31,059 bases of DNA from positions 1-31,059 of the IMG/VR virus record IMGVR_UViG_3300023210_000139; one strand, given 5' to 3'. This stretch comes from a virus. Below the pieces are notes generated by a model. That model worked only from the letters and a program-made list of their open reading frames with translations, was not told the origin of the DNA and did no database searches. Numbering within the stretch: the first letter of the stretch is position 1; each line of letters opens with the position of its first letter. The position numbers and the translations under genes are program-made. Below, piece after piece: positions 1-7,580 of this stretch.

Positions 1-180
1 TTCATCATATATATATAATATCATATAAGAGATATATTAAAATATATCTATATAATATCATATATATAGGATATCATATATATAGGATATCATATAATAT
101 ACTAAAAGGTTTCAATTAAAAAAATAAAGTTATGAACAGTTTATTTACTTTTCCAAGTAGACATCATTTTTTCTCCTGTT
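1..180. repeat. Left copy of end-redundant sequence; AT-rich intergenic region
   Basis: Bases 1-180 recur at 30864-31059 with the same sequence apart from one additional 16-base unit in the right copy. This means the contig is circular with overlapping ends, or less likely a linear genome with direct terminal repeats. Bases 1-120 are almost pure A/T and non-coding. They contain a 9-base inverted repeat (30-38 and 41-49, AGATATATT / AATATATCT), repeated TATAATATCA words, and tandem units at 61-92. On the circle the region lies between the end of the last lysis gene (141) and the start of the first early gene (30793), so it separates the ends of the transcription map. A replication origin or a bidirectional boundary are both possible; nothing here proves either. 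Confidence 0.9.
61..92. repeat. 16-bp tandem repeat, two units
   Basis: Two perfect copies of TATATATAGGATATCA lie at 61-76 and 77-92, flanked by partial units. Each unit contains the palindrome GATATC. The other copy of this region, at 30924-30971, has three units, so copy number differs between the two ends of the same contig. The units are iteron-like in size and arrangement, but no cognate binding protein can be named from the sequence. Confidence 0.9.
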
Positions 181-530
181 CTGCCGACTACATAGCCGCC
201 AATTCCTAGTTGTAAAAGATTCCAGAACTGGTCCTCTAATACCGGCATTCTAAGGTCAAATAACGGCGCAATAAATTTACAATAAACCACTATACCTCCA
301 AATGAAAGCATAAGGATAGGCCTCCAAGACCTTTGCAACCAATTACCTTTTGCCTCAGCAATAATAATGTCCGTTTGCATTTGTTGGAGTTCGTTTTCCT
401 TTTGCTTTAAAACCTCAAACATTTTTCTTTTGGCCTCCAGGCGTTCCTCATCGCTAGTAAATAATTCATCAATTAAATTACTGACCGCAGAAAAAACATT
501 CTTACCGAAAAATTCAACTATTTTTTTCAT
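141..530 (-). CDS. Holin-like membrane protein (3TM holin type)
   Basis: 129 residues. The N-terminal half is charged and probably helical (Glu/Lys-rich, residues 25-58). It is followed by the motif GNWLQRSWRP at 62-71 and hydrophobic segments at about 72-92 and 103-117. The WLQRSWRP block just before the first membrane segment is characteristic of the three-TM holin family linked to gene-transfer-agent and phage release (PF11351-like; recognised from memory). It should sit in the inner membrane and time release of the amidase encoded upstream at 673-1110. Its ATG overlaps the stop of the 47-residue gene (ATGA), so translation is probably coupled. It is the last gene of the late transcript; no hairpin terminator is evident after it, only the AT-rich region. 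Confidence 0.75.
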   Translation of the reverse strand: MKKIVEFFGKNVFSAVSNLIDELFTSDEERLEAKRKMFEVLKQKENELQQMQTDIIIAEAKGNWLQRSWRPILMLSFGGIVVYCKFIAPLFDLRMPVLEDQFWNLLQLGIGGYVVGRTGEKMMSTWKSK

Positions 531-670
531 TTTCTTTTAGCGTTCCAAGTTTCGTAACAAATGGCTATCCTTTGGGCCGTTGGATATTCACTTTTCATTG
601 TTGCATCGTTTAAACATTTAGATACGAATTGCGACTGTGTATCTTCTGACTGGGGCGTTGGTATCGGCAT
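527..670 (-). CDS. Small conserved-looking phage protein, 47 aa
   Basis: This short gene starts at ATG 670 and ends in a TGA that overlaps the ATG of the holin-like gene (ATGA). The protein begins MPIPTPQSEDTQSQF and ends near QRIAICYETW. The layout (Pro-rich start, one Cys in the first half, then EYP..QR.AIC..W) matches a small protein I remember in many unrelated phages, often near structural or lysis genes, with no known function. It lies 2 bases downstream of the amidase stop. Coding status is supported by the exact fit between neighbours and by the pattern; function is unknown. Confidence 0.75.
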   Translation of the reverse strand: MPIPTPQSEDTQSQFVSKCLNDATMKSEYPTAQRIAICYETWNAKRK

Positions 671-672
671 AA

Positions 673-1110
673 CTATTTGATGTTAGAAATCCACTTATAT
701 TCTTCGTGCGCGTCAAAGTTTGGGCAACTCTTAGAACTAAATTGATTATGGTTATAAATTACGGCCGTTTTATAGTCGTCTTTTAAGCAAAGCAATAAGT
801 CTTGTAAGGACTCCTTTTGCTCAGGAGTACGGGTGTCTTTATTAACCCACTTTCCTTTTTTCTTTTTCTTTTCATATCCGCCAATATAGCATATCCCGAT
901 GCTATCGAAATTATGGTTTAAAGTATGGGCCCCGGAGCGCTCTAAAGGGCGTCCCTCCTCCACCGTACCGTCTAATTTAATAACATAGTGGTAACCAATA
1001 TCGGACCACCCGTTACCCTCAACGTGCCATTTCTTAATTTCTGCTGCATCAATATCTTGACCTTCTTTTGTAGCCGAGCAATGAATTATAATTTTTCTTA
1101 TTTTCCGCAT
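673..1110 (-). CDS. N-acetylmuramoyl-L-alanine amidase (T7 lysozyme-like endolysin)
   Basis: Amidase_2-type endolysin that cuts the amide bond between N-acetylmuramic acid and L-Ala in peptidoglycan. From the ATG at 1110 the protein has 145 residues; an in-frame TTG two codons upstream is less likely. Zinc ligands fit T7 lysozyme: His10 in IIIHCSATKEG, His121 in YNHNQFSSKSCPNF, and Cys129, with Lys127 as the catalytic lysine and GYHYVI at 39-44 supplying the Tyr (T7: H17, Y46, H122, K128, C130). There is no signal peptide, so export needs a holin, consistent with membrane proteins at 141-530 and 1713-1871. The length equals the T7-type single-domain enzyme, with no cell-wall-binding domain. 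Its start overlaps the preceding 44-residue gene by 13 bases. Confidence 0.92.
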   Translation of the reverse strand: MRKIRKIIIHCSATKEGQDIDAAEIKKWHVEGNGWSDIGYHYVIKLDGTVEEGRPLERSGAHTLNHNFDSIGICYIGGYEKKKKKGKWVNKDTRTPEQKESLQDLLLCLKDDYKTAVIYNHNQFSSKSCPNFDAHEEYKWISNIK

Positions 1111-1232
1111 ATACAAGTTTTACAGTTCTGAACATTTACTTTTTTTGAGTCTAGCCACTTATTCCATTTGGAATAGGCTCTTGCCTTATTACACTCTAGC
1201 CAGTCGGCTAATTTTCTTAATCCTTTAATCAT
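1098..1232 (-). CDS. Small Cys-containing hypothetical protein, 44 aa
   Basis: ATG at 1232, stop at 1098-1100, ending inside the start of the amidase gene. The N-terminal part is basic and amphipathic (MIKGLRKLADWLECNKARAY) and the C-terminus carries CKTCICGK, a compact cluster of three Cys that could bind metal. The gene fills the only gap between the 155-residue gene (stop 1243) and the amidase. I do not recognise a family. Such small Cys-tailed proteins recur next to lysis genes in Bacteroidetes phages (recollection, not checked). Coding is likely because the overlap and spacing match the rest of the operon. Confidence 0.6.
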   Translation of the reverse strand: MIKGLRKLADWLECNKARAYSKWNKWLDSKKVNVQNCKTCICGK

Positions 1233-1242
1233 AATTTAATAT

Positions 1243-1710
1243 TTATATTGGGCAACTAATTGTAGTTTGAAATGAAGTGTTTGAAATCGGTGCATAAACA
1301 TATACATAAACAGGGCTTAATGTACTAACCGTAAATTGTGCCGTTCCTTGACCTATACCCTGTATTGTTTCAGGAGGTAAACCTCTGTCAGCCAAAGCAT
1401 TGTTTAAATCTGTTTGGTATAATGTGCTACCTCTGTATCCTGTGTCTAAAATTACAACTCCGTCTTGCACTATAACCCATTTGTCTGGTAGGTCATACGC
1501 TTGATATGTCAAAGTCGAGGTGCCTGTAACTCCTAAATTAAAAACGTATCTTTCTGGATAGTCTTGGTTTCCTGTATAGGTGTATAATTGCCCACAATTT
1601 CCCTGTATCAATGCACAAAACTCTGGAAACTCTGGAACACTAAATTTGTTGCTTTCGTCTCCCCACCAGGATTTGCAATATATATCTCCCCAACCTATCG
1701 TATTTGCCAT
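1243..1710 (-). CDS. Putative virion/fibre-associated protein, 155 aa
   Basis: The protein starts MANTIGWGDIYCKSWWGDES; the IGWG/WGD/SWWGD pattern at the N-terminus is typical of small structural proteins in Flavobacterium phages, where IGWG-type motifs repeat. The rest is rich in Thr, Gly, Tyr and Val with no charged helices, suggesting a beta-rich domain such as a tail-tip or fibre component. Four Cys (two near the N-terminus, one in GNCGQLY, one in the last five residues) may stabilise it. It sits between the membrane protein at 1713-1871 and the lysis genes, downstream of the large fibre-like protein, which supports a role at the host-contacting end of the virion. Function is an inference. 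Confidence 0.6.
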   Translation of the reverse strand: MANTIGWGDIYCKSWWGDESNKFSVPEFPEFCALIQGNCGQLYTYTGNQDYPERYVFNLGVTGTSTLTYQAYDLPDKWVIVQDGVVILDTGYRGSTLYQTDLNNALADRGLPPETIQGIGQGTAQFTVSTLSPVYVYVYAPISNTSFQTTISCPI

Positions 1711-1712
1711 AA

Positions 1713-1871
1713 CTATTGTTCTTTATTTTTATTTATTAAATACCATTTATTAATGGTGTAGCCTATGGACACAACCAAAAGAATTATTTTTAAGGTTGTA
1801 TCTATGTTAGAGAAACTCATTGCGAGGCTCGTTGCGTTCATTCCTAGTATTTTTACATCTTGCATTTCCAT
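1713..1871 (-). CDS. Small membrane protein, 52 aa (holin/spanin-like candidate)
   Basis: ATG at 1871, one base after the stop of the upstream gene, and TAG at 1713-1715. The central stretch LKIILLVVSIGYTI (27-40) is a single strongly hydrophobic segment, followed by a basic tail (NKWYLINKNKEQ). One TM helix with a positive C-terminus predicts an N-out/C-in inner membrane protein. The gene lies in the lysis neighbourhood, so a holin, antiholin or holin helper role alongside the 129-residue protein is plausible. A second ATG two codons in (1865) is an equally possible start. Confidence 0.65.
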   Translation of the reverse strand: MEMQDVKILGMNATSLAMSFSNIDTTLKIILLVVSIGYTINKWYLINKNKEQ

Positions 1872-1872
1872 T

Positions 1873-2151
1873 TTATTCTGCCTCAGGGTTCCATTCCCAA
1901 TTATTAATATCTATTAAATAGTCATCTGTATCAGGATCAATACTATATTGTTTAAAAGCCTCAGGCTCGGGCATGTTATCATACCATAGGCCGTCTACAA
2001 TATAAGGCCCTTTTGCGCCCTCTATTTCGCTTATTACTTGTCCGCCTAGCAAACTGTAATTATCCTCTCTATCTATTCCCTTAGCGGCTACCTTTAGGTC
2101 CTCGTAAGTTGGGAACTCATACTTTAGCCAGGTTATATCCCCTATCTTCAT
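1873..2151 (-). CDS. Hypothetical acidic protein, 92 aa
   Basis: The ATG at 2151 overlaps the TGA of the 656-residue fibre-like gene (ATGA), indicating translational coupling. The protein is acidic with many aromatic residues (KIGDITWLKYEFPTY at the start, DINNWEWNPEAE at the end) and no membrane segment or Cys. Position directly behind a large fibre-like protein suggests a chaperone for fibre folding or a small virion component, but no family is recognised. Confidence 0.6.
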   Translation of the reverse strand: MKIGDITWLKYEFPTYEDLKVAAKGIDREDNYSLLGGQVISEIEGAKGPYIVDGLWYDNMPEPEAFKQYSIDPDTDDYLIDINNWEWNPEAE

Positions 2152-4118
2152 ATTTTTGTAAGTTGTATTAATACATCATTTTCTTGATTTTCTTTCCAAG
2201 TTCCATACTCTAAAAGATAGTCATTTCTTTTGCCAAAAAACTCAATTGTACTTATAAATTTTGCGTTATACATTCCCTCTCCAGTATCGTAAGCGGTACC
2301 GTTTACAAAAACTTTATTACTTCCAGTTTTAAATGCAAATTTATTTACTCCGGAGTTTAAATATATAAAGTTAATACCTTCTATTTGCGGTCCGTTTATA
2401 TAGCCCTGAAAGTCTTGAGCGGTATTATCTTGTAAATACATTACATATCTAGTATTAGCCTTCTGAAAGGGTGTAAGGTCGCCAGTATTGTAGGCGTTTA
2501 TAGGAATCTCATTTCCTAAGGTAATAAAGTTACGTTTTCTAGTCCTTAAACTCGATGGCGAGTAAGTCGCTATGCGTGTGGTAATTTGCCCAAAGTTTAA
2601 AGCGGTACCCGATCCAAACCCGCCTTGGTTTTCCTTATTTACGTGGGCGTCCTGGTTGTCAACCCAAAGACTAAAATATATAGTTTCGCACCTATCGTTA
2701 GAATAAAACGGGTCAAAAACCTGCTCCGTTACAAGGTTAGGTAATATTAACTGGCTCAAACTTGCGGCTACGACGCTAGAGGTGGGAGTTGCAATATAAT
2801 CGTTATGCCTATATTCAACATTTAACCTTTCCTGTGCGCCTACTCCCTGGGTTTCAAGTTCTAATTGTTGGCCCCACATTACTAAATATTTCTCCTTCCA
2901 AATTTGTCTTGCTAGTCCGGTATTAAGTGGGACATTTTCATTAAATAATTCTCTACATAAATCAGCGGTTGTGCCTAACTGGGCACCCCACCACATAAAG
3001 CGGCAATATCTAAATTCAGATTGCTCCTCCGGGCTATTTGTATAAAATATTGTAACCCTTAAATAATCATTTGGGCAGTCCTCAAATTGTACGTTGTCAA
3101 CTATATAAAAATTCTGTGCTAAAGTCGGGTCCGTATTTGCTGAAAAGGTGTGCGTTCTATTTAATAAATCAACCGTAAGGAATGACTCGGAGTTTTCGCT
3201 TGATACGTCCCAACCAGTATCAGAAATCCCACTAGTTGTGGCGTCCATTCGTATCGCTAAGGTGCTAAGATTAAGCGTGTCAGCGTTTGCGTTTAGTTCC
3301 TCATCCGGTTGATTTCCCGGGCACGATTTTGGAGTAAAGTTTCCCTTTGTTGTAACCCATTGTTCATCTAAAGCGCCAACCCAAACATAAAAACTATATG
3401 TCATTTTCGGCTTTTTATCTCCCGCGCTATGTTGAAATTTAGAGTCTAAAATTCTCCCATACATCCTCCCAAGAGTTGGTGCTTTCCATAGATTCTCATA
3501 GTTCGGGTCCGTTAACGCAAACGGGCTTTTTGGAAAGGTGCCGCTTATATCTTGGTCCGTTATTCCATAGTTTTGGAATTTGTCCTGGCTGTTAGTGCAT
3601 AGCCTTTCTATGTTTTCGTTTTCGTTTAGGTCACGGTTTAAAAGCCTCCATATAGTAGTGCCGCCGGATTCTGCTCCGAGTTGAGTTCCATAAGATAGCC
3701 TATTTTCAACGGGGCCCTTAATTGCAAGCCCGGCCACGTTTTTATTCCAGTTTTGAGAAACATTATTTTTATAGTCAACCTTTACGCAAGGAAAGGAGGC
3801 GTAACCCGGGTTCTGGTATTCGGTTAGGCCCCTGTATAATCCATTATTTGCCGGATATCTATATCTGTTTGCGGTTCCGTTAAATCCGCTCTCAAAAGGG
3901 AGGTTATAGTATAATTGAACGCTACTTCCCTGTCCGCTTGTAGTGTCTACTGCTTGCAGTTGGCACTCCGTAATTTTTTGAGGTACAACCCAACTCCCCG
4001 CGGATGATTTTGTAACCGTACTTGGAGAGGAACTTTTCCAGCCTCTCCAGCCTACAACATAGTCCATAAAAGTATGGGCCGAATTAATTAGCGCTTTTTT
4101 CCAAGTGGTCTTTCCCAT
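2148..4118 (-). CDS. Large virion protein, probable tail fibre/receptor-binding protein
   Basis: 656 residues. It starts with a short basic/aromatic segment (GKTTWKKALINSAHTFMDYV) and is otherwise rich in Asn, Thr, Gly, Tyr and Trp, as in beta-structured fibre or adhesin proteins. There is no enzyme motif, coiled coil or signal peptide. Scattered Cys (for example SFPCVKV, RLCTNSQ, KSCPGNQP, EDCPNDY, RYCRF, DLCREL) are more than usual for a phage fibre. It follows portal and connector genes and precedes the lysis block, a usual place for fibre genes. Its first 31 bases overlap the end of a small basic gene at 4088-4222. The receptor-binding assignment rests on composition, length and position only. 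Confidence 0.5.
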   Translation of the reverse strand: MGKTTWKKALINSAHTFMDYVVGWRGWKSSSPSTVTKSSAGSWVVPQKITECQLQAVDTTSGQGSSVQLYYNLPFESGFNGTANRYRYPANNGLYRGLTEYQNPGYASFPCVKVDYKNNVSQNWNKNVAGLAIKGPVENRLSYGTQLGAESGGTTIWRLLNRDLNENENIERLCTNSQDKFQNYGITDQDISGTFPKSPFALTDPNYENLWKAPTLGRMYGRILDSKFQHSAGDKKPKMTYSFYVWVGALDEQWVTTKGNFTPKSCPGNQPDEELNANADTLNLSTLAIRMDATTSGISDTGWDVSSENSESFLTVDLLNRTHTFSANTDPTLAQNFYIVDNVQFEDCPNDYLRVTIFYTNSPEEQSEFRYCRFMWWGAQLGTTADLCRELFNENVPLNTGLARQIWKEKYLVMWGQQLELETQGVGAQERLNVEYRHNDYIATPTSSVVAASLSQLILPNLVTEQVFDPFYSNDRCETIYFSLWVDNQDAHVNKENQGGFGSGTALNFGQITTRIATYSPSSLRTRKRNFITLGNEIPINAYNTGDLTPFQKANTRYVMYLQDNTAQDFQGYINGPQIEGINFIYLNSGVNKFAFKTGSNKVFVNGTAYDTGEGMYNAKFISTIEFFGKRNDYLLEYGTWKENQENDVLIQLTKI

Positions 4119-4222
4119 AACTTTATATCTATATCTTTATTATCTTTTATCAAGAATTGTTTAAGCAATTTTACATTGCCTTTTTTTGGTACTGAATTTC
4201 TTGTTTTCTTTTTATCTGCCAT
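4088..4222 (-). CDS. Small basic hypothetical protein, 44 aa
   Basis: ATG at 4222, 18 bases after the stop of the connector gene; TAA at 4088-4090 inside the next gene. The protein is strongly basic (ADKKKTRNSVPKKGNVKLLK near the start, ERPLGKKR at the end) with no hydrophobic core, as in nucleic-acid-binding or virion-internal peptides. It is the only sensible reading frame in the 120-base gap between the genes at 4241 and 4118. The family is unknown. The 31-base overlap with the next gene and the short length keep confidence moderate. Confidence 0.5.
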   Translation of the reverse strand: MADKKKTRNSVPKKGNVKLLKQFLIKDNKDIDIKLWERPLGKKR

Positions 4223-4240
4223 CTATATCGGACATGTCAT

Positions 4241-4741
4241 TTATAAAACCCAACCGGTAAAGTCTGCCGTATAGTCCGGCCACATTCCGTCTGAATCGTT
4301 ATTATTATATTCAGGAAATAAATTGTTATTATAGCACATATAATCTAGAAAGCGTCTAGTATAAAATTGGGCAAATTGCCTGTGCCTATCAACCAAAGAA
4401 TCAACCTCCTGAGGCGTCGCGGTGTCAGAGTTTTCGGACCGGTGTTTAAATACTCCAGAATTCTGTATTTGGTACGAACTAAACGGAAGGTAATCCACCA
4501 TTGCATAGTGTATCAGCATATCCTTTAAATAATCATCAACTAAAAGTTTGTAATCTCCGGATAAAGTCCCGGCAATTATCTTTTCTTGTATGGCGTTATA
4601 AAGCGCCGTTCCTAAATAATTTTGAATATGTATGTCTTGCGATATACGAATAAATTGTATGAACTTTTGAGTGTCAACATTTCCCGCAACGATTGTGTTC
4701 CGAGTTAAATCTTCTCTACTAATAAATAATGCTCTTGCCAT
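4241..4741 (-). CDS. Head-tail connector/head completion protein
   Basis: 166 residues, mostly helical. Features: FISREDLTRNT at 6-16, then QKFIQFIRISQDIHIQNYLGTALYNAIQEKI (split here by helices at about 25-55) and LVDDYLKDMLIHYAMVDYLPFSSYQI. This pattern (long helix ending in LGTxLYxxI, then a second helix with a Tyr/Phe-rich turn) is what I know from DUF6712-like neck proteins in Bacteroidetes phages, which sit at the portal exit. It lies 3 bases after the portal stop, in agreement with a connector. The C-terminal tail is Asn/Asp/Trp-rich and probably flexible. Family assignment is from memory of the pattern. Confidence 0.65.
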   Translation of the reverse strand: MARALFISREDLTRNTIVAGNVDTQKFIQFIRISQDIHIQNYLGTALYNAIQEKIIAGTLSGDYKLLVDDYLKDMLIHYAMVDYLPFSSYQIQNSGVFKHRSENSDTATPQEVDSLVDRHRQFAQFYTRRFLDYMCYNNNLFPEYNNNDSDGMWPDYTADFTGWVL

Positions 4742-4744
4742 AGT

Positions 4745-6547
4745 TTATTTTGTTGGGTATGCTCCTTGATTTGGCATATTTACAGGCGCCGTCTTAGCCT
4801 GTTTGCTTCCCCTTGGATTTGGTTTATAGGTTTTAGGAATTTCTCCGGTTTTCTTAAAGTCTTTGAAATCGTCCGACACTGTTGTATTCTTTTTAAGGCG
4901 GTATAAGACCTCTTTCCAAGCGTGGCGGCAGTAAATTCCGCCCTTGAATTTAAACAAATCAAACGCCTGTCCTTTGTGGCCTAGTTCCTTATTTACTCCA
5001 CTTCTACTGGCGCGGTCAATATCCTCTAATCTATAAACAACATTAGATCGCGAAAGGCGCATCATGTTTGAGCAGAAATCTCTACTTTTATTTGAGGGCT
5101 TAGTGGACTTTTTAAAGTACCGATATCTAATTTTATAATTTTTACTATCTAAATAACTAAAACCGTTGGGCTTTGCGTATATCTCGTTTTTAAGTTTTGT
5201 AAGCATTGACTTTTTTGGTGCAATACAAATATTGGCCCAGTCATCAGCCGATAGGTTCTCCTCGTCGTAATCTCTAGAATCGACCTCCTCCCACTCATCC
5301 GACATTTTATCGCCTTTTAATTCTGAAAGTACGGCTTTATATCCCTCATCGCTTAGGTCGACATTTACTCCAAGTTCAACATCATTAACCGTTGTCGCAT
5401 CATCCGCTTTCTCTCCGGTTTCCTTTTCTATTTGCTCGCCTGATTGTGCATTTTCTAGGTCAGCGAATTCAAGCGGTTGTAACGTCTTGAAATATAAATC
5501 TAGGGATATGCCATTAAACGCTAATATCTCGTCAAACGCGGATAGTAACAACTCCTGTATGGGCCTAATAACAACGTTATCCATTAAGGTACTGGCCGTC
5601 TTAAGTTCATCGGAGTTATTTCCTAGTCCTGTATTGTCCTTTATTCCTAAAAGCATAGGGCTCACCACTCGGTGGGCCACCATAATTTTTTTCATTGATT
5701 CATCACTAAGAAACTGGTATTGGTTATGCGCGTCGCTTAACTGGACCGGCGTTATACTACTGGCCGTCTCCGCATTTTCATTAAAACTAAGAATAAATTT
5801 ACCGGCGTTACTCGAGCCCTGGAACTTTTGCTTTATTGAATTTTCAATATTGCTTCTCTCCTCCTCATTTGGAACCCCATTGTTAAAATTTATTAACATC
5901 GAGGGCGCTAGTCCTTGCATGATATTGTTGAGGTGGTAATTGCTAATCTCCTCCTCTAATTCCGCATATTGAAGGCCCCCCTGATAGTCCACCGGGGAGT
6001 AAAAATAATGACCGGCAACATAAGGCCTCACATATAAAATCTCAATCTTTTCTTTACTAGTTCCAAACGCCGGAATTCTAGGCAAGTCCTCATTTGGTTT
6101 TACATCACTCCAGTCAGCGCAATAATAAAAACCTTTTATTTCTCCGTCTTCTTTATCGCAAACCTCCATTGCTAAAGTTTCAACCGGAATATGCCCAACC
6201 TTTAATATTTTATCGTGCTTTGTGTTATATGCGACTTGAATTGCGCATTGGCCCATTAATTTCAGGTCATAGGCTAACTTTCGTATTACCTCGTCGGTTA
6301 ATAGTGAAACCATTTGCGCATACTCATTCGGGCTATTACTAGAGTCTGTTGCGTCCAATCCTTTACCAAATACCATTTGAGAAACGCCGTTAATTATTGC
6401 GTTATTTGTAGGCGAGCCGGTGTACCGATCTATTAGGTATTGAAAATAAGAATTATTCTCCCCATAGGTCACATATTCCGCGTTCTGTTTTATCTCAATA
6501 TTTGGAGAGGTGTAAGAACTTAAATTTACTAATTTAATTTTACCCAT
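4745..6547 (-). CDS. Portal protein with C-terminal extension
   Basis: 600 residues. Portal-like features: TGSPTNNAIINGVSQMVFGKGL near 43-64, the wing/stem region with GLAPSMLINFNNGVP, and the helix around ESMKKIMVAHRVVSPMLLGI followed by NSDELKTASTLM, typical of dodecameric portals that form the DNA entry vertex and dock the terminase. After about residue 375 comes an acidic linker (EKADDATTVNDVELG, SDEWEEVDSRDYDEEN), then a basic domain with Cys/His (KSRDFCSNMMRLSR, VYRLEDIDRAS, GIYCRHAWKEV) and a basic tail. A similar appended domain occurs on portals of other Bacteroidetes phages; its role is unknown to me. The ATG overlaps the preceding stop (TAATG). The portal is unusually far, about 12 kb, from the terminase genes. 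Confidence 0.85.
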   Translation of the reverse strand: MGKIKLVNLSSYTSPNIEIKQNAEYVTYGENNSYFQYLIDRYTGSPTNNAIINGVSQMVFGKGLDATDSSNSPNEYAQMVSLLTDEVIRKLAYDLKLMGQCAIQVAYNTKHDKILKVGHIPVETLAMEVCDKEDGEIKGFYYCADWSDVKPNEDLPRIPAFGTSKEKIEILYVRPYVAGHYFYSPVDYQGGLQYAELEEEISNYHLNNIMQGLAPSMLINFNNGVPNEEERSNIENSIKQKFQGSSNAGKFILSFNENAETASSITPVQLSDAHNQYQFLSDESMKKIMVAHRVVSPMLLGIKDNTGLGNNSDELKTASTLMDNVVIRPIQELLLSAFDEILAFNGISLDLYFKTLQPLEFADLENAQSGEQIEKETGEKADDATTVNDVELGVNVDLSDEGYKAVLSELKGDKMSDEWEEVDSRDYDEENLSADDWANICIAPKKSMLTKLKNEIYAKPNGFSYLDSKNYKIRYRYFKKSTKPSNKSRDFCSNMMRLSRSNVVYRLEDIDRASRSGVNKELGHKGQAFDLFKFKGGIYCRHAWKEVLYRLKKNTTVSDDFKDFKKTGEIPKTYKPNPRGSKQAKTAPVNMPNQGAYPTK

Positions 6548-6918
6548 TAGTCTAATATTATGTATTCATTTGTGCTAATAACCGGCTTATATAGGCCCTC
6601 ATTCGCGTTATATTTGTAGTTACTTTCCTGATTTATTGTCTGATTTGTTACAAAAAACGTTTCTCTAGTTAGGAGCGTGTTCCCGTCTGAAATTGTTACC
6701 TCGTAATAGTTACCATTTACGAATTTATTAGACGTTTTAAGGGCATCTGTAACCGTTATTTTGTTATAATTACCATCGCTAGTCCAGTTTACCAACTGGC
6801 TAAATACTTTATTCGTGCTTTTTGACCTTGTTTTCAGGGTAACTTCTGTATTTAAAGGCGTTTTTGGCCTAAAAATAAACGTAACATCTTGGTTTCCTGA
6901 CGGCGTTATTATCTTCAT
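6547..6918 (-). CDS. Hypothetical structural protein, 123 aa
   Basis: I choose ATG 6918, giving MKIITPSGNQDVTFIFR, rather than the in-frame ATG at 6945. The nine-base leader motif ACGTTATAT lies 5 bases upstream of 6918, exactly as before the gene at 22895, and would be coding if the longer start were used. The protein looks beta-rich (alternating Thr/Val/Asn, single domain, no Cys) with segments such as NEVTISDGNTLLTRE-like strands, suggesting an immunoglobulin-like or tail/neck accessory fold. It lies between the tail tube-like gene and the portal, preceded by a terminator at 6963-6996, so it probably starts its own transcript with the portal. No family is recognised. Confidence 0.55.
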   Translation of the reverse strand: MKIITPSGNQDVTFIFRPKTPLNTEVTLKTRSKSTNKVFSQLVNWTSDGNYNKITVTDALKTSNKFVNGNYYEVTISDGNTLLTRETFFVTNQTINQESNYKYNANEGLYKPVISTNEYIILD

Positions 6919-6922
6919 ATTA

Positions 6923-6931
6923 ATATAACGT
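6923..6931 (-). promoter_or_regulatory. Leader motif ACGTTATAT (copy 1 of 4)
   Basis: On the minus strand ACGTTATAT ends 5 bases before the ATG at 6918. Identical motifs precede the genes starting at 10846, 18435 and 22895. It follows the terminator at 6963-6996, so this gap may contain a promoter; the motif could be a promoter part, an operator or a translation-initiation leader. Confidence 0.5.
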
Positions 6932-6962
6932 ATAAATTTAGGCAATTGTCACGAAAATAGTC

Positions 6963-6996
6963 AAAAAAAAAGCACCCTAAACAAATAGAGTGCCTT
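6963..6996 (-). terminator. Rho-independent terminator after tail tube-like gene
   Basis: In the minus transcript a stem of AAGGCACTC with GGGTGCTTT (two G-U pairs), loop of 10, is followed by a run of eight or nine U's (6963-6971). The wobble pairs fit only the minus transcript. It lies 35 bases after the 7031 stop and would end or attenuate transcription of the highly expressed capsid/tail tube genes before the portal. Confidence 0.8.
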
Positions 6997-7030
6997 AAAC
7001 GTACCTATAAAAGTACTTATAATTACCTTT

Positions 7031-7567
7031 TTACGGGTTAATTTGGTTAGGAGATACCGTTACACCTAAAGTTGTAATATCGCCAACTGTAAAATTAGCC
7101 GGTTTCTTCTCCATTCCTTGCATTGTAAGCGTGTATCCTGATAGGTCGCCCATAGCGGCCCCGGTTACAATTGTGCCCCCGTTGCAGTCCATCCCGTATT
7201 CTAGGCCGGCAACAAACAGGTTCCCGTTGTTATCCTCAATTATACAGTGAGGCCTAGCGACTGCCAATAGGGCAATCTGGTCGTTTGTTTCATAGTCTAA
7301 CTTATGAAAAGTAAGGTTTAATATTTGGTCATAAAATGTAGTCCCGTTATCCCTTGAACTGGTAATTGTTTGGTCGAATGAAGACGTCCCCTTAAGGTCG
7401 TATTCGTAAACCGTACCACTCGCAAACGTAGTTATTTGTGCTGATGTTGCCGGGTTCGCATACGTAACCGCACCTAACGTCCCAAAGTCCGCAAAATACA
7501 CCTTAGTAAGGCCCCCAACGCTATCTTTACAGGGCTCAACTCTGCCCTCTGTAAGTAAACATGCCAT
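7031..7567 (-). CDS. Major tail (tube) protein-like
   Basis: I start at ATG 7567 (MACLLTEGRVEPCKDSVGG), 178 residues. The longer in-frame start at 7606 lies inside the terminator stem at 7581-7616 and translates to an implausible leader. The protein is beta-rich; GGLTKVYFADFG, VYEYDLKGTSSFDQTI, RDNGTTFYDQILNLTFHKL, and AAMGDLSGYTLTMQGMEKKPANF resemble tail tube proteins of Bacteroidetes phages (recognised pattern, not searched). Separate terminators on both sides (7581-7616 and 6963-6996) suit a gene needing high, independent expression, as for a tube protein present in many copies. Alternative: a head decoration protein, since it directly follows the capsid gene. Confidence 0.6.
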   Translation of the reverse strand: MACLLTEGRVEPCKDSVGGLTKVYFADFGTLGAVTYANPATSAQITTFASGTVYEYDLKGTSSFDQTITSSRDNGTTFYDQILNLTFHKLDYETNDQIALLAVARPHCIIEDNNGNLFVAGLEYGMDCNGGTIVTGAAMGDLSGYTLTMQGMEKKPANFTVGDITTLGVTVSPNQINP

Positions 7568-7580
7568 AGATTTAATTTTT

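Noticed and set aside
61-92. CRISPR or satellite array from 16-bp repeats
   Set aside because: Only two or three contiguous units with no spacers; tandem iterons, not CRISPR.
5487-5939. 150-codon frame on the plus strand
   Set aside because: Antisense shadow inside the portal gene; protein is Ser/Leu/Ile-rich with no sensible domain, and no promoter or neighbour on the plus strand.
6919-6945. Upstream start MPKFIRYIN for the 123-residue gene
   Set aside because: The leader motif ACGTTATAT lies between this and ATG 6918; the downstream start matches spacing seen before 22895.
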